Positions 54,021-64,000 of a stretch of DNA of 64,000 nt are shown one piece after another. The DNA is from an uncultured Chlorobiaceae bacterium (GTDB taxonomy: Bacteria > Bacteroidota > Chlorobiia > Chlorobiales > Chlorobiaceae): positions 1-64,000 of the forward strand of contig CAIJGA010000030.1 in assembly GCA_903820085.1 (NCBI GenBank). The letters are read 5' to 3'. The notes beneath the pieces are model-generated. The model was given only the letters and a program-made list of their open reading frames with translations, had not been told where the DNA came from and made no database searches. The first letter of the stretch is position 1; each line of letters starts with the position of its first letter. The position numbers and the translations under genes were made by a program.

Positions 54021-54380
54021 TTAAAAGATCAGTCCTGCTTCTCTCGCACCATCAGCCAATGCCTTGACTCTTCCATGATAACGAAAACCATTCCTGTCAA
54101 AGACTACACTTGTAATACCCTGTGCGAGAGCTTTCTGACCAAGCTGATTTCCGATTATACGGCAGCGTTCTGACTTGGTCCCCTGAAGAGCCGAATTATC
54201 TTTTGACAGCGTTGATGCGGTCAATATCGTATTGCCATTCACATCATCAATCAGCTGCGCATAAATCTGTGAAAGGCTCCTGTAGACACAAAGTCTCGGT
54301 TTTTCCTGGGTACCCTGGACATTGCCTCTGCTTCTGTCCTTGATTTTCTGCCTCCGGGAGGCTTTATCGATTTGACTCAT
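54021..54380 (-). CDS. rplR: 50S ribosomal protein L18
   Basis: A 119-residue L18 of normal length. [37 protein letters not shown] and the C-terminal GAREAGLIF are typical. It binds 5S rRNA with L5. It lies between rplF and rpsE. Confidence 0.97.
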   Translation of the reverse strand: MSQIDKASRRQKIKDRSRGNVQGTQEKPRLCVYRSLSQIYAQLIDDVNGNTILTASTLSKDNSALQGTKSERCRIIGNQLGQKALAQGITSVVFDRNGFRYHGRVKALADGAREAGLIF

Positions 54381-54437
54381 TCTCTTGAACCATTCTATAA
54401 TGTTATTGCCTGACTACTTGAGCTCCTCATGCATTCC

Positions 54438-54977
54438 TTATTTGCCTGCAGCCTTACCTTCCTTGCGACGGATAATTTCACCTGCATACTTAATGCCCTT
54501 TCCACGGTATGGTTCCGGTTTCCTGAATGAACGAATCTTTGCAGCTACCTGGCCAACAAGCGCCTTGTCTATACCGCTCACCAGCACCGTAACCTGATCG
54601 GGCACTTCAATTTTGATCTCATCAGGAGCCTTGAAATAAATCATATGCGAATAACCAAGCGTCAGGGCAAGCAGATCGTTTTTTAACTCCGCACGATATC
54701 CGACACCGGCAATTTCAAGCTTTTTGGTGAAACCTTTTGTCACACCATCAATCATATTGCTGATAAGCATACGATAAAGACCATGCTGGGCCTTTGCCTT
54801 TTTACTGTCGTCAATTCTCTGGACGGTTACAACACCGTTTTCTTCTGATACCGTTACCTGATCCGTCAGCCTCTGTTCAAGGGTGCCTTTAGGACCGGAT
54901 ACCCTGACATTCGTGCCATTGATCTCTATCTTCGCCTGATTACTCAGGTCTATGGGCATTTTTCCTATTCTTGACAT
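54438..54977 (-). CDS. rplF: 50S ribosomal protein L6
   Basis: A 179-residue L6: MSRIGKMPIDLSNQAKIEIN, VRVSGPKGTLEQRL, the centre GVTKGFTKKLEIAGVGYRAE and the end FRKPEPYRGKGIKYAGEII with RRKEGKAAGK. It binds 23S rRNA near the sarcin-ricin loop. It lies between rpsH and rplR. Confidence 0.97.
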   Translation of the reverse strand: MSRIGKMPIDLSNQAKIEINGTNVRVSGPKGTLEQRLTDQVTVSEENGVVTVQRIDDSKKAKAQHGLYRMLISNMIDGVTKGFTKKLEIAGVGYRAELKNDLLALTLGYSHMIYFKAPDEIKIEVPDQVTVLVSGIDKALVGQVAAKIRSFRKPEPYRGKGIKYAGEIIRRKEGKAAGK

Positions 54978-55005
54978 GGTATTCTAATGCTCTCTGGCTT
55001 ATGAA

Positions 55006-55401
55006 TTAATAGATACGGAACAGGATTTCACCACCTACGCCCTGTGCCCTTGCCTCTTTATCAGTTATAACACCTTTCGATGATGAAAGGATGTATAACC
55101 CGAGACCACCGAGATATTTTTTGATATCTTTTCCGTCATAAACACGCCGACCAGGCTTGCTGACTCTGGTAATCTCCTTGATAGCAGGATCACCGTGTGC
55201 AGTATACTTGAGATCAATCCGCAAAAAAGGAAATTTTTCGGTGGTGATGACCGTAAAGTTTTTAATGTACCCTTTCTCCACGAGCAATTGCGAGAGATTT
55301 TCCCTCAACTTAGAATACGGGATATCAGTTGTTTTATTTTTTGCTCTTCCCGCGTTTCTGATACGGGTGATATAATCTGCAATAGAATCCGTTACAGGCA
55401 T
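55006..55401 (-). CDS. rpsH: 30S ribosomal protein S8
   Basis: A 131-residue S8: [60 protein letters not shown] and [20 protein letters not shown] ending GEILFRIY. In many bacteria S8 represses its own operon; no S8 site was identified here. It lies between rpsN and rplF. Confidence 0.97.
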   Translation of the reverse strand: MPVTDSIADYITRIRNAGRAKNKTTDIPYSKLRENLSQLLVEKGYIKNFTVITTEKFPFLRIDLKYTAHGDPAIKEITRVSKPGRRVYDGKDIKKYLGGLGLYILSSSKGVITDKEARAQGVGGEILFRIY

Positions 55402-55463
55402 AGCGAACGTTGGTTACTTTCGAAAATGAACAAATACCTTACTTTGACTACCGACAAGCCAGC

Positions 55464-55733
55464 TTACCAGCTTGCTTTTTTAATACCGGGCAACTTTCCT
55501 TCAAGAGCGAACTTGCGGAACATATGCCTGCATAATCCATACTTTGCATAAACACCCCTTCCACGGCCTGTCAGCACGCAACGGTTACGAACCCTTGTCG
55601 CAGAACTGTCTCTCGGCAGTTTGCGGAGAGCTTCATAGTCACCGGCTTTAAGCAGCTCCGCACGAAGTACTGCATATTTCGCTACAAGCTTGATTCTCTT
55701 TTCGTTCCTGGCTATAACGCTTTTCTTGGCCAT
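55464..55733 (-). CDS. rpsN: 30S ribosomal protein S14 (zinc-free type)
   Basis: An 89-residue S14 of the long, zinc-independent form: [40 protein letters not shown] and [20 protein letters not shown] ending [11 protein letters not shown]. Only two cysteines are present, so the CxxC-x12-CxxC zinc site of the short form is absent. It lies between rplE and rpsH. Confidence 0.97.
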   Translation of the reverse strand: MAKKSVIARNEKRIKLVAKYAVLRAELLKAGDYEALRKLPRDSSATRVRNRCVLTGRGRGVYAKYGLCRHMFRKFALEGKLPGIKKASW

Positions 55734-55749
55734 CTGTTTTCTGAATTAT

Positions 55750-56337
55750 TTAGTTGTTCTTCTTTTTGAATGGCATTCCAAGTTCCGAAAGGAGCTGGTA
55801 GGCCTCTTCGTCTGTCGACGCAGAGGTTACAAAACTGATATCCATTCCGGATATTCTCGGCACTTTATCAATATCGATTTCCGGGAAAATAATCTGCTCC
55901 CTGACTCCAACCGTGTAGTTTCCACGGCCGTCAAAACTGGTATCGCTGAGCCCACGGAAATCACGAATCCTTGGAACGGCAAGACTGACAAAACGGTCAA
56001 AAAACTCATACATGGCCTTACGGCGAAGCGTTACGCGGCAACCAATAGGCTGACCTTCGCGCAATTTGAAGTTCGATATTGCTTTTTTGGACTTACGTGT
56101 CTGTGGCTTCTGTCCAGTTATCTGTGCAAGCTCCTGAACAGCTATTTCAAGCAATTTCGGTTCTGCCGCCGCGGCACCGACACCGATATTGATCGAGATT
56201 TTCTCAAGCCTGGGGACTAGCATGACATTCTTGTACTGAAAGCGCTCGATAAGATTCGGCGTTACCTTCTCTTTGAAAAATGTTTCGAGTCTTGCCATTG
56301 AAGGGGTGGTCGGTGTCATCTCTTTATTCTTGTCCAT
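55750..56337 (-). CDS. rplE: 50S ribosomal protein L5
   Basis: A 195-residue L5 from the ATG at 56337. The core has [60 protein letters not shown] and the end [20 protein letters not shown]. It binds 5S rRNA and contacts the P-site tRNA. The frame extends to an ATG at 56376 and has further ATGs at 56319 and 56298; none has a strong ribosome-binding site, so the N-terminal 40 residues are uncertain. It follows rplX. Confidence 0.93.
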   Translation of the reverse strand: MDKNKEMTPTTPSMARLETFFKEKVTPNLIERFQYKNVMLVPRLEKISINIGVGAAAAEPKLLEIAVQELAQITGQKPQTRKSKKAISNFKLREGQPIGCRVTLRRKAMYEFFDRFVSLAVPRIRDFRGLSDTSFDGRGNYTVGVREQIIFPEIDIDKVPRISGMDISFVTSASTDEEAYQLLSELGMPFKKKNN

Positions 56338-56398
56338 CTTGTTCTTTATCAGTTTACCCTCGATGGTCTTGGTCATCGGGGACTTTTAGTGGAAACAC

Positions 56399-56641
56399 TT
56401 AACTTTTCTTCACATTGGAAGAGTGAATGGGAAACTCCCGCTCAATGATCGAGCCTTGTGTCTGACCCTGAGTTGGGCGCATATGGCGCTTGCGGATATT
56501 TACCCCTTCAACAATAACACGACCCTTTATGGGAAATACTTTCAATATCTTTCCGGCCTTTCCTTTATCGTTGCCGCTGATAACGACAACAGAGTCGTTT
56601 TTCTTGACGTGCAACTTAACTTTTTTAATGCCTGTTTTCAT
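56399..56641 (-). CDS. rplX: 50S ribosomal protein L24
   Basis: An 80-residue L24: the KOW motif lies in [19 protein letters not shown], followed by [20 protein letters not shown] and [13 protein letters not shown]. It is shorter than the E. coli protein (104) but this is common. It starts 31 bases after the 3' end of a tRNA-Gly gene inserted between it and rplN. Confidence 0.95.
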   Translation of the reverse strand: MKTGIKKVKLHVKKNDSVVVISGNDKGKAGKILKVFPIKGRVIVEGVNIRKRHMRPTQGQTQGSIIEREFPIHSSNVKKS

Positions 56642-56672
56642 TTTTAACTGATATGATATTATTCATAAAATC

Positions 56673-56748
<76 letters not shown>

Positions 56749-56758
56749 CTGAGGCATC

Positions 56759-57127
56759 CTACAATACTTCTGGAGCCAACGAAACAATCTTCATAAATTT
56801 TCTGTCACGCAGTTCTCTCGCCACGGGTCCGAAAATACGCGTTCCTCGCGGTTCGCCCTGGGCATTAAGAAGAACAACAGCGTTCTCGTCAAAACGGATA
56901 TAAGAACCATCTTTTCTCCGAGACTCCTTGACACAGCGCACAACAACGGCCCTGCAGACATCCTTCTTTTTGACAATACCACCAGGAACCGCAGCCTTGA
57001 CCGTTACAATAATCTGATCACCCAATGAGGCATAACGCCTCCCAGTTCCACCGAATACATGAATACAACGAACCTTCTTTGCTCCACTGTTATCGGCAAC
57101 AACCAGATTTGTTTCTTTCTGGATCAT
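56759..57127 (-). CDS. rplN: 50S ribosomal protein L14
   Basis: A 122-residue L14 of exact usual length: [59 protein letters not shown] and [20 protein letters not shown]. It sits at the 50S-30S interface. It is followed by the tRNA-Gly gene instead of directly by rplX. Confidence 0.98.
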   Translation of the reverse strand: MIQKETNLVVADNSGAKKVRCIHVFGGTGRRYASLGDQIIVTVKAAVPGGIVKKKDVCRAVVVRCVKESRRKDGSYIRFDENAVVLLNAQGEPRGTRIFGPVARELRDRKFMKIVSLAPEVL

Positions 57128-57165
57128 CCTGTTTCAAACTTTATTAAATGTATAAAAATGCTCTC

Positions 57166-57450
57166 TTACTTGGCTTTTTCTATAATTTCGACCAAACGAC
57201 AGCTTTTCCTCTTGCTCAGCGGACGGCACTCAACGACTTTAACCAAGTCACCAACTCCTGCCTCATTTTTTTCATCATGAGCCGTCAGCTTCGTTGTTTT
57301 CTTGAAATATTTCTTGTAAACCGGATGCTGCACACTACGCTCTACAGCAACAACACACGATTTATCCATCTTGTCACTGATAACCTTGCCTAACCAACTT
57401 TTTTTTCTTCCTCTTACTGGAGCACTCTGTTCCATTGATACACTGCCCAT
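57166..57450 (-). CDS. rpsQ: 30S ribosomal protein S17
   Basis: A 94-residue S17 with a short extra N-terminus: core [39 protein letters not shown] and [20 protein letters not shown]. The ATG at 57450 is chosen because GGAAG lies about 9 bases upstream; longer frames from 57465 and 57501 exist, the latter overlapping the rpmC stop. It binds 16S helix 11. It lies between rpmC and rplN. Confidence 0.94.
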   Translation of the reverse strand: MGSVSMEQSAPVRGRKKSWLGKVISDKMDKSCVVAVERSVQHPVYKKYFKKTTKLTAHDEKNEAGVGDLVKVVECRPLSKRKSCRLVEIIEKAK

Positions 57451-57497
57451 TTTATTTTCTTCCATGTAAGTAAACAGTTTTATTGTTTGCCTTTCCG

Positions 57498-57704
57498 TCA
57501 AACCTGAGCTGTTTCAGCAGCCGCAAGTTGATGGAGCCGGTTTTTCATGCGCGCAATATCCCGCTTCGAATTGCGGAAAACCATAGGATTCTGCGGCTGC
57601 TCAATAACCTTAAAAAAATTGATATCGGCAAGTCTGTTCTCAAGCTCTTTGAGCTTGTCGATCAGTTCCTGTTTGCTCAATGCCGCAATTTCATACTTTT
57701 TCAT
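57498..57704 (-). CDS. rpmC: 50S ribosomal protein L29
   Basis: A 68-residue two-helix protein: [20 protein letters not shown], then [20 protein letters not shown]. The ATG at 57704 follows GAGGG at about 10 bases and gives the usual length; the frame extends 20 codons further, overlapping rplP, which I reject. It sits near the exit tunnel. It lies between rplP and rpsQ. Confidence 0.95.
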   Translation of the reverse strand: MKKYEIAALSKQELIDKLKELENRLADINFFKVIEQPQNPMVFRNSKRDIARMKNRLHQLAAAETAQV

Positions 57705-57738
57705 AATAAGTAACCCTCGTATCGAATTAGTTGCTCGT

Positions 57739-58158
57739 TTAATCTTCGTAATCAGGACGGACAATGAATCTCGTCTTGATCGGCAGTTTCTGTGCTGCTA
57801 GCCTGAATGCTTCTGTAGCCACATCTTTCGGCACACCATCAGCCTCAAACATGATTCTTCCTGGCTTGACAACCGCGACCCAAAACTCTGGCGAACCTTT
57901 ACCAGATCCCATTCGAGTTTCTGCAGGTTTTTGGGTTACCGGTTTATCCGGGAATATCCTGATCCAGATTTTACCATCCCTCTTCATAAATCTCGTCATG
58001 GCAACACGGGCAGCCTCAATCTGACGACTGGTAATCCATGCTGATTCAATTGCTTTCAGACCGAACGAACCAAAAGATACCGATGTACCACGCCCTGAAT
58101 TGCCTTTCATCCGGCCTCGTTGTGTCTTTCTATATTTAACTCTTTTTGGCATTAACAT
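57739..58158 (-). CDS. rplP: 50S ribosomal protein L16
   Basis: A 139-residue L16: [18 protein letters not shown] after two extra residues, then [39 protein letters not shown] and [24 protein letters not shown] lies 8 bases before the ATG at 58158, which is why the two-residue longer start is kept. It organises the A-site region of the 50S subunit. Confidence 0.97.
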   Translation of the reverse strand: MLMPKRVKYRKTQRGRMKGNSGRGTSVSFGSFGLKAIESAWITSRQIEAARVAMTRFMKRDGKIWIRIFPDKPVTQKPAETRMGSGKGSPEFWVAVVKPGRIMFEADGVPKDVATEAFRLAAQKLPIKTRFIVRPDYED

Positions 58159-58204
58159 ACAGGCAACTCCATTCTATTTTCTTGTTGTATGGTACTTTAT
58201 ATTA

Positions 58205-58957
58205 TTATCGCTTGTTGGTACGGTTCCGGCGTTTTGTGCGTGTGTCACGATTTCTTGCGCCTGCATCGCTGCGCCTGTCCTTCATTCTCTTCATCTCTTC
58301 CTCTTCAATGGCGTCAATGCGCTGTACGAGTACTTCACCTTTGTATACCCATACCTTGATGCCGATAGTACCGGCAATCGTATGAGCCGTCACACTTGCA
58401 TAGTCAACGTTGGCACGTATGGTATGAAGGGGAATCTTGCCTTCCTTGTACTGCTCCGAGCGGGCTATTTCTGCACCACCAAGACGTCCGCCGCATCTGA
58501 TCCTGACACCTTCAGCTCCTGAGCGCATAGCCTGCTGAATCGCCTGCTTCATGGCTCTTCTGAACGAGACGCGATTTTCAAGCTGGTAGGCAATGTTATC
58601 GCCTATCAACTGCGCTTCAATTTCCGGCTTGACTACCTCAACAACATCGATTTTCACCTCTTTACCGGTGATACGACTCAGCTCCTGAGAAAGATTGTTT
58701 ATTTCCTCACCTTTTCTTCCCACCACGGCACCCGGACGAGCTGCATAGATATTGATCTTGACATGCTTCGTCGTTCTTTCGATAATAATGCGCGCAATTC
58801 CTGCCCGTTCCTTTTTCAGTCTCGCAAGAACATATGTGCGGATAACATGGTCCTGCTTTATTTTCTCTGAAATAACAGGACTGTCATCGTACCAGCGTGA
58901 AGCCCAGTCCCTGATAATTCCCAGCCTAAATCCAGTAGGATTAACTTTCTGACCCAA
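58205..58957 (-). CDS. rpsC: 30S ribosomal protein S3
   Basis: A 250-residue S3. [20 protein letters not shown] opens it; the KH domain (about residues 40-110) shows [20 protein letters not shown]; the C-terminal domain shows [10 protein letters not shown]-like [20 protein letters not shown]. The tail is basic ([16 protein letters not shown]). It lines the mRNA entry channel. It lies between rplV and rplP. Confidence 0.98.
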   Translation of the reverse strand: MGQKVNPTGFRLGIIRDWASRWYDDSPVISEKIKQDHVIRTYVLARLKKERAGIARIIIERTTKHVKINIYAARPGAVVGRKGEEINNLSQELSRITGKEVKIDVVEVVKPEIEAQLIGDNIAYQLENRVSFRRAMKQAIQQAMRSGAEGVRIRCGGRLGGAEIARSEQYKEGKIPLHTIRANVDYASVTAHTIAGTIGIKVWVYKGEVLVQRIDAIEEEEMKRMKDRRSDAGARNRDTRTKRRNRTNKR

Positions 58958-58972
58958 TGCTCTCTCCTTGTT

Positions 58973-59332
58973 TTATTTAGTTACTGGATTTTTAACCTTA
59001 TCAATGACTATCGTAAGATGATTCGATCTTTTGCGAATCCTGAATGCCCTACCCATAGGTGCCGGAAGGGTTCTTTTCAGTGTGGTGCCCTCATCGACAA
59101 ATATTGTCTTGACGAAAAGCTCCTGGTCACTGACTCTTTCATCCGGATTACGTTGCGCGTAATTCGCCACGGCTGATTTGAGCGTCATCATAACATTTCG
59201 AGAGGCGGCTTTTGTTGAGTTCAGCAGAATGGCCTTTGCCAGGTCAACCTGCTTTCCACGAACGAGCCCTGCGACAAGACGCATTTTTCTTGGCGATGTT
59301 GGCGTATCCCGTAAAATTGCTTTAGCTTCCAT
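58973..59332 (-). CDS. rplV: 50S ribosomal protein L22
   Basis: A 119-residue L22: [40 protein letters not shown] and [20 protein letters not shown], the last being the loop that reaches into the exit tunnel. It lies between rpsS and rpsC. Confidence 0.97.
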   Translation of the reverse strand: MEAKAILRDTPTSPRKMRLVAGLVRGKQVDLAKAILLNSTKAASRNVMMTLKSAVANYAQRNPDERVSDQELFVKTIFVDEGTTLKRTLPAPMGRAFRIRKRSNHLTIVIDKVKNPVTK

Positions 59333-59362
59333 TGTAATCTTTACCCTTTCGCGTTATTCAAT

Positions 59363-59662
59363 TTATTTTTTTCTTGGTGCTGATCCGCCTTTTTCAGCCT
59401 TTCCACCACCAGCATGGCCGCGAAATGATCTCGTCGGGGCAAACTCTCCAAGCTTATGACCTACCATATTATCACCAACATAGACCGGTACATGGCTTTT
59501 ACCATTGTGCACAGCTACCGTGTGACCGACAAAATCAGGCGAAATCATTGAACTTCTGGACCAGGTCTTGATAACCTTTTTTTCTCCCTTGGCATTCATA
59601 TCAAGGATCCGCTTTTCCAGTTTTATATCAATGAACGGGCCCTTTTTAAGTGATCTTGGCAT
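59363..59662 (-). CDS. rpsS: 30S ribosomal protein S19
   Basis: A 99-residue S19: [60 protein letters not shown] and [16 protein letters not shown]. It binds the 30S head next to S13. It lies between rplB and rplV. Confidence 0.98.
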   Translation of the reverse strand: MPRSLKKGPFIDIKLEKRILDMNAKGEKKVIKTWSRSSMISPDFVGHTVAVHNGKSHVPVYVGDNMVGHKLGEFAPTRSFRGHAGGGKAEKGGSAPRKK

Positions 59663-59695
59663 AATTTCTCTGCTTGTTGTTGTTAACCGCTATAG

Positions 59696-60535
59696 TTATT
59701 TGGCGTTTCTGCCGCGTACAATCAATTTCTGTGAAGCCTTTTTCTTGTTTCTTGTCTTTAGGCCCTTTGCAAGCTGACCCCATGGCGACATCGGATGCTT
59801 TCTTCCACCGCCCGACTTCGATTTACCTTCACCACCACCCATCGGGTGATCGACCGGGTTCATCGCCATACCTCTTGTCTGGGGACGGATACCAAGCCAG
59901 CGACTCCTGCCTGCTTTTCCGAGAACAACATTTTCATGATCTGTATTGCCGACAACACCGATTGTTGCACGACACTCGACCCTTAGCTTGCGAATTTCGC
60001 CAGAAGGAAGCTTTAATGTAACATAATCTCCTTCACGAGCAGCAAGAACTGCAAATCCACCCGCCGATCTTACAATCTGTCCACCCTTGCCCGCCTTCAT
60101 CTCAATATTATGAATATCGGTACCAAGAGGAATATTTTTCAGAGGCATGGTGTTGCCGGTCTTGATCTCGACCTTCTCTCCGCTTTCCACCTTGTCGCCG
60201 ACATTTAAACCTTTCGGGGCGAGAATATAACGTTTTTCTCCGTCATTGTAATGCAATAATGCAATTCTTGATGAACGGTTCGGATCATATTCAATTGCAG
60301 CCACCAATGCAGGGATACCATCCTTGTTGCGCTTGAAATCGATAATCCTGTAGTGCCTTTTGTGTCCGCCACCTCTATGCCTTGAGGTCTTGCGTCCTGC
60401 AGCATTACGGCCACCTGACTTCTTTAGGGGAACAAGCAGGGCTTTTTCCGGCGTGCTTTTTGTGATTTCATCGAATGCAGGGTATGACATGAACCTTGAC
60501 CCTGGCGTAACCGGCGCTAACTTCCTTATAGCCAT
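59696..60535 (-). CDS. rplB: 50S ribosomal protein L2
   Basis: A 279-residue L2 with typical blocks [60 protein letters not shown] and [20 protein letters not shown], the last close to the peptidyl transferase centre. It is one of the first proteins to bind 23S rRNA. It lies between rplW and rpsS. Confidence 0.98.
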   Translation of the reverse strand: MAIRKLAPVTPGSRFMSYPAFDEITKSTPEKALLVPLKKSGGRNAAGRKTSRHRGGGHKRHYRIIDFKRNKDGIPALVAAIEYDPNRSSRIALLHYNDGEKRYILAPKGLNVGDKVESGEKVEIKTGNTMPLKNIPLGTDIHNIEMKAGKGGQIVRSAGGFAVLAAREGDYVTLKLPSGEIRKLRVECRATIGVVGNTDHENVVLGKAGRSRWLGIRPQTRGMAMNPVDHPMGGGEGKSKSGGGRKHPMSPWGQLAKGLKTRNKKKASQKLIVRGRNAK

Positions 60536-60566
60536 TTGAATGTATGATCTATCCTTTTTATGAGTA

Positions 60567-60878
60567 CTATCCTTCGCTCTTTTGGGCTGAACCTGAGTAA
60601 TAGTCTATTGACTGACCCTTTTCAAGAGTGATAATCGCTTTTTTCCAGTCACTTTTTTTCCCTGTTACCCTTCCCTTGCGGGTATTCTGGGCACGGGACT
60701 TGCCGAGGCAATTAATCGTACGAATCGACTTTACCTCAACGCCAAATTTCTTTTCAACCGCTTTCTTGATATCAGTCTTGTCTGCATCGGGTTTAACGAT
60801 AAAGACATACTGTCCTTTTTTCTCTGTCAGCCCGGTACTTTTTTCTGTCAACAAAGGGCGCAACAACGGGTTTATCAT
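60567..60878 (-). CDS. rplW: 50S ribosomal protein L23
   Basis: A 103-residue L23: [59 protein letters not shown] and [20 protein letters not shown]. It sits at the exit tunnel and contacts trigger factor and SRP. It lies between rplD and rplB. Confidence 0.97.
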   Translation of the reverse strand: MINPLLRPLLTEKSTGLTEKKGQYVFIVKPDADKTDIKKAVEKKFGVEVKSIRTINCLGKSRAQNTRKGRVTGKKSDWKKAIITLEKGQSIDYYSGSAQKSEG

Positions 60879-60910
60879 CTCTATAACTCCTTTTTTGGGG
60901 AAAACTCCAA

Positions 60911-61537
60911 TTACCCTAAAGTATCTTCTATTTTTTTCAACGCCGTCTTCTGAACGAGTACCGTGTGGCTATGAAGAATGTCATAAGTTGAAGCCTTGTC
61001 GGCTGTCATGATATTCAATGCCGCGATATTCTTTCCGGATCTTGCAATGATCAGATCATACTCGGGCGTCAGCATCAGGGTTTTTTTCTGAGCGAGACCA
61101 AGATTTTTCAGGATCTGGGCAAAAGGTTTCGTCTTGATGTTATCAAAGATAAAATCCTCTATGATAACAATCTGACCGGCCTTAGCCTTTGAGCTCAGGG
61201 CAGAGCGTCTTGCAAGAAGCTTAACCTTCTTGTTGACTTTCTGATCGTATGAGTGCGGGACAGGTCCAAATATGGTACCACCGCCAATATTGAGTGGCGA
61301 ACGGCTTGAACCTTGACGCGCATTACCGGTACCTTTCTGGCGAAGAGGCTTTCTGCCGCCACCTCTGACTTCGCCCCGTGTTTTAGACTTGTGTGTTCCC
61401 TGCCGTCTATTTGCGAGAATCGACTTGACGTCGAGGTACATCGCATGTTCGGATATTTCTGCGCCGAATATATCGTCACGGAGCGTTACCACTTCCCCGG
61501 TTTCAGTCCCGGCGGTATTTAAGACTTTAAGTTCCAT
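60911..61537 (-). CDS. rplD: 50S ribosomal protein L4
   Basis: A 208-residue L4: [60 protein letters not shown] and [17 protein letters not shown]. The long loop reaches into the exit tunnel. An ATG four codons upstream (61549) is possible. L4 represses the S10 operon in E. coli; I see no leader evidence here. Confidence 0.97.
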   Translation of the reverse strand: MELKVLNTAGTETGEVVTLRDDIFGAEISEHAMYLDVKSILANRRQGTHKSKTRGEVRGGGRKPLRQKGTGNARQGSSRSPLNIGGGTIFGPVPHSYDQKVNKKVKLLARRSALSSKAKAGQIVIIEDFIFDNIKTKPFAQILKNLGLAQKKTLMLTPEYDLIIARSGKNIAALNIMTADKASTYDILHSHTVLVQKTALKKIEDTLG

Positions 61538-61556
61538 AGCTTCGTGCATTCAGCTT

Positions 61557-62186
61557 TTACTTTTTTGTAGAAACAATCTTGACATAGGAATTCTTCGGAC
61601 CCGGCACAGATCCCTTGATAACAATCAGGTTAGACTCCGGCATGATCTTGAAAATCACAAGATTCCTGACGGTGATATTGTCTGACCCCATGCGTCCGGC
61701 CATTCTGGTACCCTTGAAAACCCTTGACGGATCAGATGAGGCACCGATAGAACCTGGCGCTCTCTGCCTGTCCGACTGACCATGTGTTCTCTGGCTGCCA
61801 CTGAAATTATGTCGTTTCATGACACCGGCAAAGCCTTTTCCTTTTGAAACGCCGAGAACATTGACTATCTCACCTTCGGTGAACGATTCAACACTGACAG
61901 CACTACCCAACTCAAGTTCCTGATTAATCTCTGTAAAATCGAACTCAGCCAGCTTGAAACCCGGGGTTACTCCAGCTTTTTTGTAATGTCCCTGCAGTGG
62001 CTTGCTGACATTCTTTTCCTTTCTTTCTCCGATACCAATCTGATAAGCATCGTAGCCCTCTTTATCTACACGTTTAACCTGTGTTACAAAGCACGGACCT
62101 GCCTGGATAATCGTGCAGGAGACAGCCTCGCGTTTCTCATTGAATAAACGGGTCATGCCGATTTTTTTTCCAAGAATCGCACCCAT
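61557..62186 (-). CDS. rplC: 50S ribosomal protein L3
   Basis: A 209-residue L3: [75 protein letters not shown] and [20 protein letters not shown]. It is an early assembly protein near the peptidyl transferase centre. It lies between rpsJ and rplD. Confidence 0.98.
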   Translation of the reverse strand: MGAILGKKIGMTRLFNEKREAVSCTIIQAGPCFVTQVKRVDKEGYDAYQIGIGERKEKNVSKPLQGHYKKAGVTPGFKLAEFDFTEINQELELGSAVSVESFTEGEIVNVLGVSKGKGFAGVMKRHNFSGSQRTHGQSDRQRAPGSIGASSDPSRVFKGTRMAGRMGSDNITVRNLVIFKIMPESNLIVIKGSVPGPKNSYVKIVSTKK

Positions 62187-62207
62187 ATGATTATCTTTTC
62201 TAATTCT

Positions 62208-62519
62208 TTAAGACTTAATTTCAACATCAACGCCGCTTGGAAGTTCGAGCTTCATCAGCATATCAATGGTTCTGGATGTCGGGTTTATAATTTCAATCAA
62301 CCTCTTGTGAGAGGAGAAAGAAAACTGCTCACGGGATTTCTTGTCGACATGCGGAGACCGGTTTACGGTATAGACATGCGATTTTGTGGGCAGCGGTATT
62401 GGACCAAAGATAATAGCGTCCGTCTGCTTGACCACATCAATAATCCTTAGAGCCCACTTATCAACCAGGCTATGGTCGTAAGACTTGAGCTTGATTCTTA
62501 TCTTTTGCTGTACAGCCAC
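62208..62519 (-). CDS. rpsJ: 30S ribosomal protein S10
   Basis: A 103-residue S10: [40 protein letters not shown] and [20 protein letters not shown]. It is the first gene of the S10 cluster and also acts with NusB in antitermination. The intrinsic terminator at 62547-62577 lies only about 30 bases before its ATG, so the promoter must be very close or read-through must occur. Confidence 0.98.
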   Translation of the reverse strand: MAVQQKIRIKLKSYDHSLVDKWALRIIDVVKQTDAIIFGPIPLPTKSHVYTVNRSPHVDKKSREQFSFSSHKRLIEIINPTSRTIDMLMKLELPSGVDVEIKS

Positions 62520-62546
62520 TTGTCAACCCTGTTTCGTGTTATCAAT

Positions 62547-62577
62547 AAAAAAGGGACGGGATTTACGGCCCCGTCCC
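62547..62577 (-). terminator. intrinsic terminator after tuf
   Basis: On the minus strand GGGACGGG, a 9-base loop and CCCGTCCC form an 8-bp GC-rich perfect stem followed by TTTTTT. It begins about 20 bases after the tuf stop and separates the fusA-tuf transcript from the rpsJ cluster. Confidence 0.92.
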
Positions 62578-62595
62578 GGGACGCCATACAATCTC

Positions 62596-63777
62596 TTATT
62601 CAATAATCGTGGTAACGGAACCTGCACCAACGGTACGACCACCTTCACGGATAGCAAAACGCAGACCCTCATCCATCGCTATCGGAGCAAGCAACTCGAC
62701 TTCAACACCAAGGTTGTCGCCAGGCATAACCATCTCAACACCTTCAGGCAACGTTACTGAACCGGTAACATCTGTTGTACGGAAATAGAACTGAGGACGG
62801 TAACCGTTAAAGAACGGTGTATGACGGCCACCCTCTTCCTTCTTCAAAATATAGACCTCAGCCTTGAACTTCGTATGCGGCTTGATGGTGCCTGGTTTGG
62901 CAATAACCATGCCACGCTCGAGTTCAGTCTTGTCGACACCTCTGAGAAGAAGACCGGCGTTATCGCCTGCCTGACCTTCATCAAGAAGCTTCTGGAACAT
63001 TTCGATACCGGTAACAACCGATTTACGCGTTGGTCTCAGTCCGACGATTTCGACCTCTTCGTTGATTTTGACACGGCCTCTCTCAATTCTTCCGGTACCG
63101 ACAGTACCACGACCAGAAATTGAGAAGACATCTTCGACCGGCATCAGGAATGGTTTGTCAATGTCGCGAACAGGCTCAGGGATGTATGAATCTACCGCAT
63201 CCATAAGCTCCATAATTGCGGCTTCACCCTCTGGATCACCCTCAAGAGCTTTCAGCGCAGAACCCTTGATGATCGGAATATCGTCACCGGGGAAGTTGTA
63301 CTGGGTCAAAAGCTCTCTCAGCTCAAGTTCAACAAGCTCGATAAGCTCAGGATCAGCAATGTCAACCTTGTTCAGAAAAACAACAAGTGAAGGGACGTTT
63401 ACCTGACGGGCAAGCAGGATGTGCTCGCGTGTCTGAGGCATAGGGCCATCGGTACCTGCGACAACAAGAATCGCGCCATCCATCTGGGCGGCACCGGTGA
63501 TCATGTTTTTAATGTAATCAGCGTGACCTGGACAGTCAATGTGTGCATAGTGACGCTTTTTAGTCTGATACTCAACATGTGCTGTTGAGATGGTAATACC
63601 GCGTTCTCTCTCTTCAGGAGCCTTGTCGATACTGCCAAAATCACGCACTGCAGCAAGTCCCTGCTTGGCGAGAACCGAAGTAATCGCAGCGGTCAAGGTT
63701 GTCTTGCCATGATCAACGTGACCAATGGTTCCTATATTGACATGGGGTTTATCCCTTTTGTAGGACTCTTTTGCCAT
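62596..63777 (-). CDS. tuf: elongation factor Tu
   Basis: A 393-residue EF-Tu. The G motifs are [10 protein letters not shown] (G1), [12 protein letters not shown] (G2), DCPGHAD (G3), NKVD (G4) and GSALKAL (G5-like SAL). Domains 2 and 3 follow from about residue 205 ([40 protein letters not shown]). GGAG lies before the ATG. It delivers aminoacyl-tRNA to the ribosome. It follows fusA on the same strand and has its own terminator. Confidence 0.99.
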   Translation of the reverse strand: MAKESYKRDKPHVNIGTIGHVDHGKTTLTAAITSVLAKQGLAAVRDFGSIDKAPEERERGITISTAHVEYQTKKRHYAHIDCPGHADYIKNMITGAAQMDGAILVVAGTDGPMPQTREHILLARQVNVPSLVVFLNKVDIADPELIELVELELRELLTQYNFPGDDIPIIKGSALKALEGDPEGEAAIMELMDAVDSYIPEPVRDIDKPFLMPVEDVFSISGRGTVGTGRIERGRVKINEEVEIVGLRPTRKSVVTGIEMFQKLLDEGQAGDNAGLLLRGVDKTELERGMVIAKPGTIKPHTKFKAEVYILKKEEGGRHTPFFNGYRPQFYFRTTDVTGSVTLPEGVEMVMPGDNLGVEVELLAPIAMDEGLRFAIREGGRTVGAGSVTTIIE

Positions 63778-63843
63778 AACTTGTCTCCGTGTCGGTTATC
63801 TGTTATTGTTTGTGTAATTAAATCTGATACAACCGTCGCCCGC

Positions 63844-64000
63844 CTAGTCCGAATCCTTGCTTGTCCTCTTCTCCTGCAAAGCTTCCGCAATACTGCGTGG
63901 AACTTCGCGATAACAGTCGAACTCCATTGAATAATTCGCCCTACCCTGACTCATTGAGCGCAAGTCAGTCGAATAACCGAACATAGCTGAAAGCGGAACC
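63844..64000 (-). CDS. fusA: elongation factor G, C-terminal end (gene enters from right edge)
   Basis: Only the last 52 codons are in the window. They read [40 protein letters not shown] and [11 protein letters not shown], matching the end of domain V of EF-G (the PLSEMFGYATDLRS-TQGR block). EF-G drives translocation. The stop is 63844-63846; the tuf ATG is about 66 bases further along the strand. The order fusA, tuf, rpsJ is the classical str-S10 junction. Confidence 0.95.
   Translation of the reverse strand, partial: VPLSAMFGYSTDLRSMSQGRANYSMEFDCYREVPRSIAEALQEKRTSKDSD

Overview
The window looks like a chromosomal segment of a green sulfur bacterium (Chlorobiaceae, Chlorobium/Pelodictyon type). 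The support is the combination of bchN-bchB-bchL (dark-operative protochlorophyllide reductase), bchJ, a BchK-type bacteriochlorophyll c synthase and a CruC-like carotenoid glucosyltransferase, together with a Gram-negative envelope gene set (lpxA, lpxH-like). I cannot name the species from sequence alone. Almost every gene is on the minus strand; the exceptions are bcp, ndk, the Ig-like lipoprotein gene, bchJ, cysS and rsmG.

Layout, left to right. 1-9.3 kb: an AT-rich accessory polysaccharide locus. It starts with the 5' end of an ISL3-type transposase, then a UDP-glucuronate decarboxylase, a polytopic membrane protein, a 1002-residue multi-domain glycosyltransferase resembling WbdA-type polymannose polymerases, a GT2/GT4 hybrid carrying a 21-bp tandem repeat that encodes a coiled coil, and a GT32-like enzyme. 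9.3-11.1 kb: a graveyard of ISL3 and IS21 remnants joined to a translationally coupled pair of hypothetical genes, the second of which runs into the IS21 debris. 11.2-14.4 kb: DUF4438 protein, Cys-rich hypothetical protein, cold-shock protein and a seven-repeat WD40 protein. 14.5-22.5 kb: pigment and housekeeping genes (cruC-like, hisG, lpxH-like, a phytol/dolichol-kinase-like gene, bchK, miaB, nifU-like, nifS-like). 22.8-35.4 kb: peroxiredoxin, an HTH-ATPase-STAS-like regulator preceded by three copies of an 11-bp box, ndk, AI-2E-type permease, rsmE, comF, ROK kinase, lpxA, DUF2723 protein, hemW, gmhB-like and glgA. 35.5-46.1 kb: Ig-like lipoprotein and bchJ, convergent with bchN-bchB-bchL; then a thiamine-binding-type protein, purA, engB, cysS and manC. 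46.3-64 kb: rsmG, then the fused S10-spc-alpha ribosomal cluster from rplQ back to rpsJ, followed by tuf and the 3' end of fusA.

Themes. DPOR (bchNBL), bchJ, bchK and the cruC-like gene serve chlorosome pigment synthesis; a prenyl-alcohol-kinase-like gene beside bchK may recycle the farnesyl or phytyl alcohol tail. ManC could supply GDP-mannose to the WbdA-like transferase, and the coiled-coil repeat protein next to it could act as a chain-length ruler by analogy with WbdD; this is the most interesting hypothesis here. The ribosomal cluster is canonical except that a tRNA-Gly(UCC) gene lies in the same orientation between rplN and rplX, and a strong intrinsic terminator separates tuf from rpsJ.

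All functional calls are from reading the sequence and remembered family knowledge; no database search was run. Several start codons were moved from the longest open frame to a better supported internal start and are explained in the entries.
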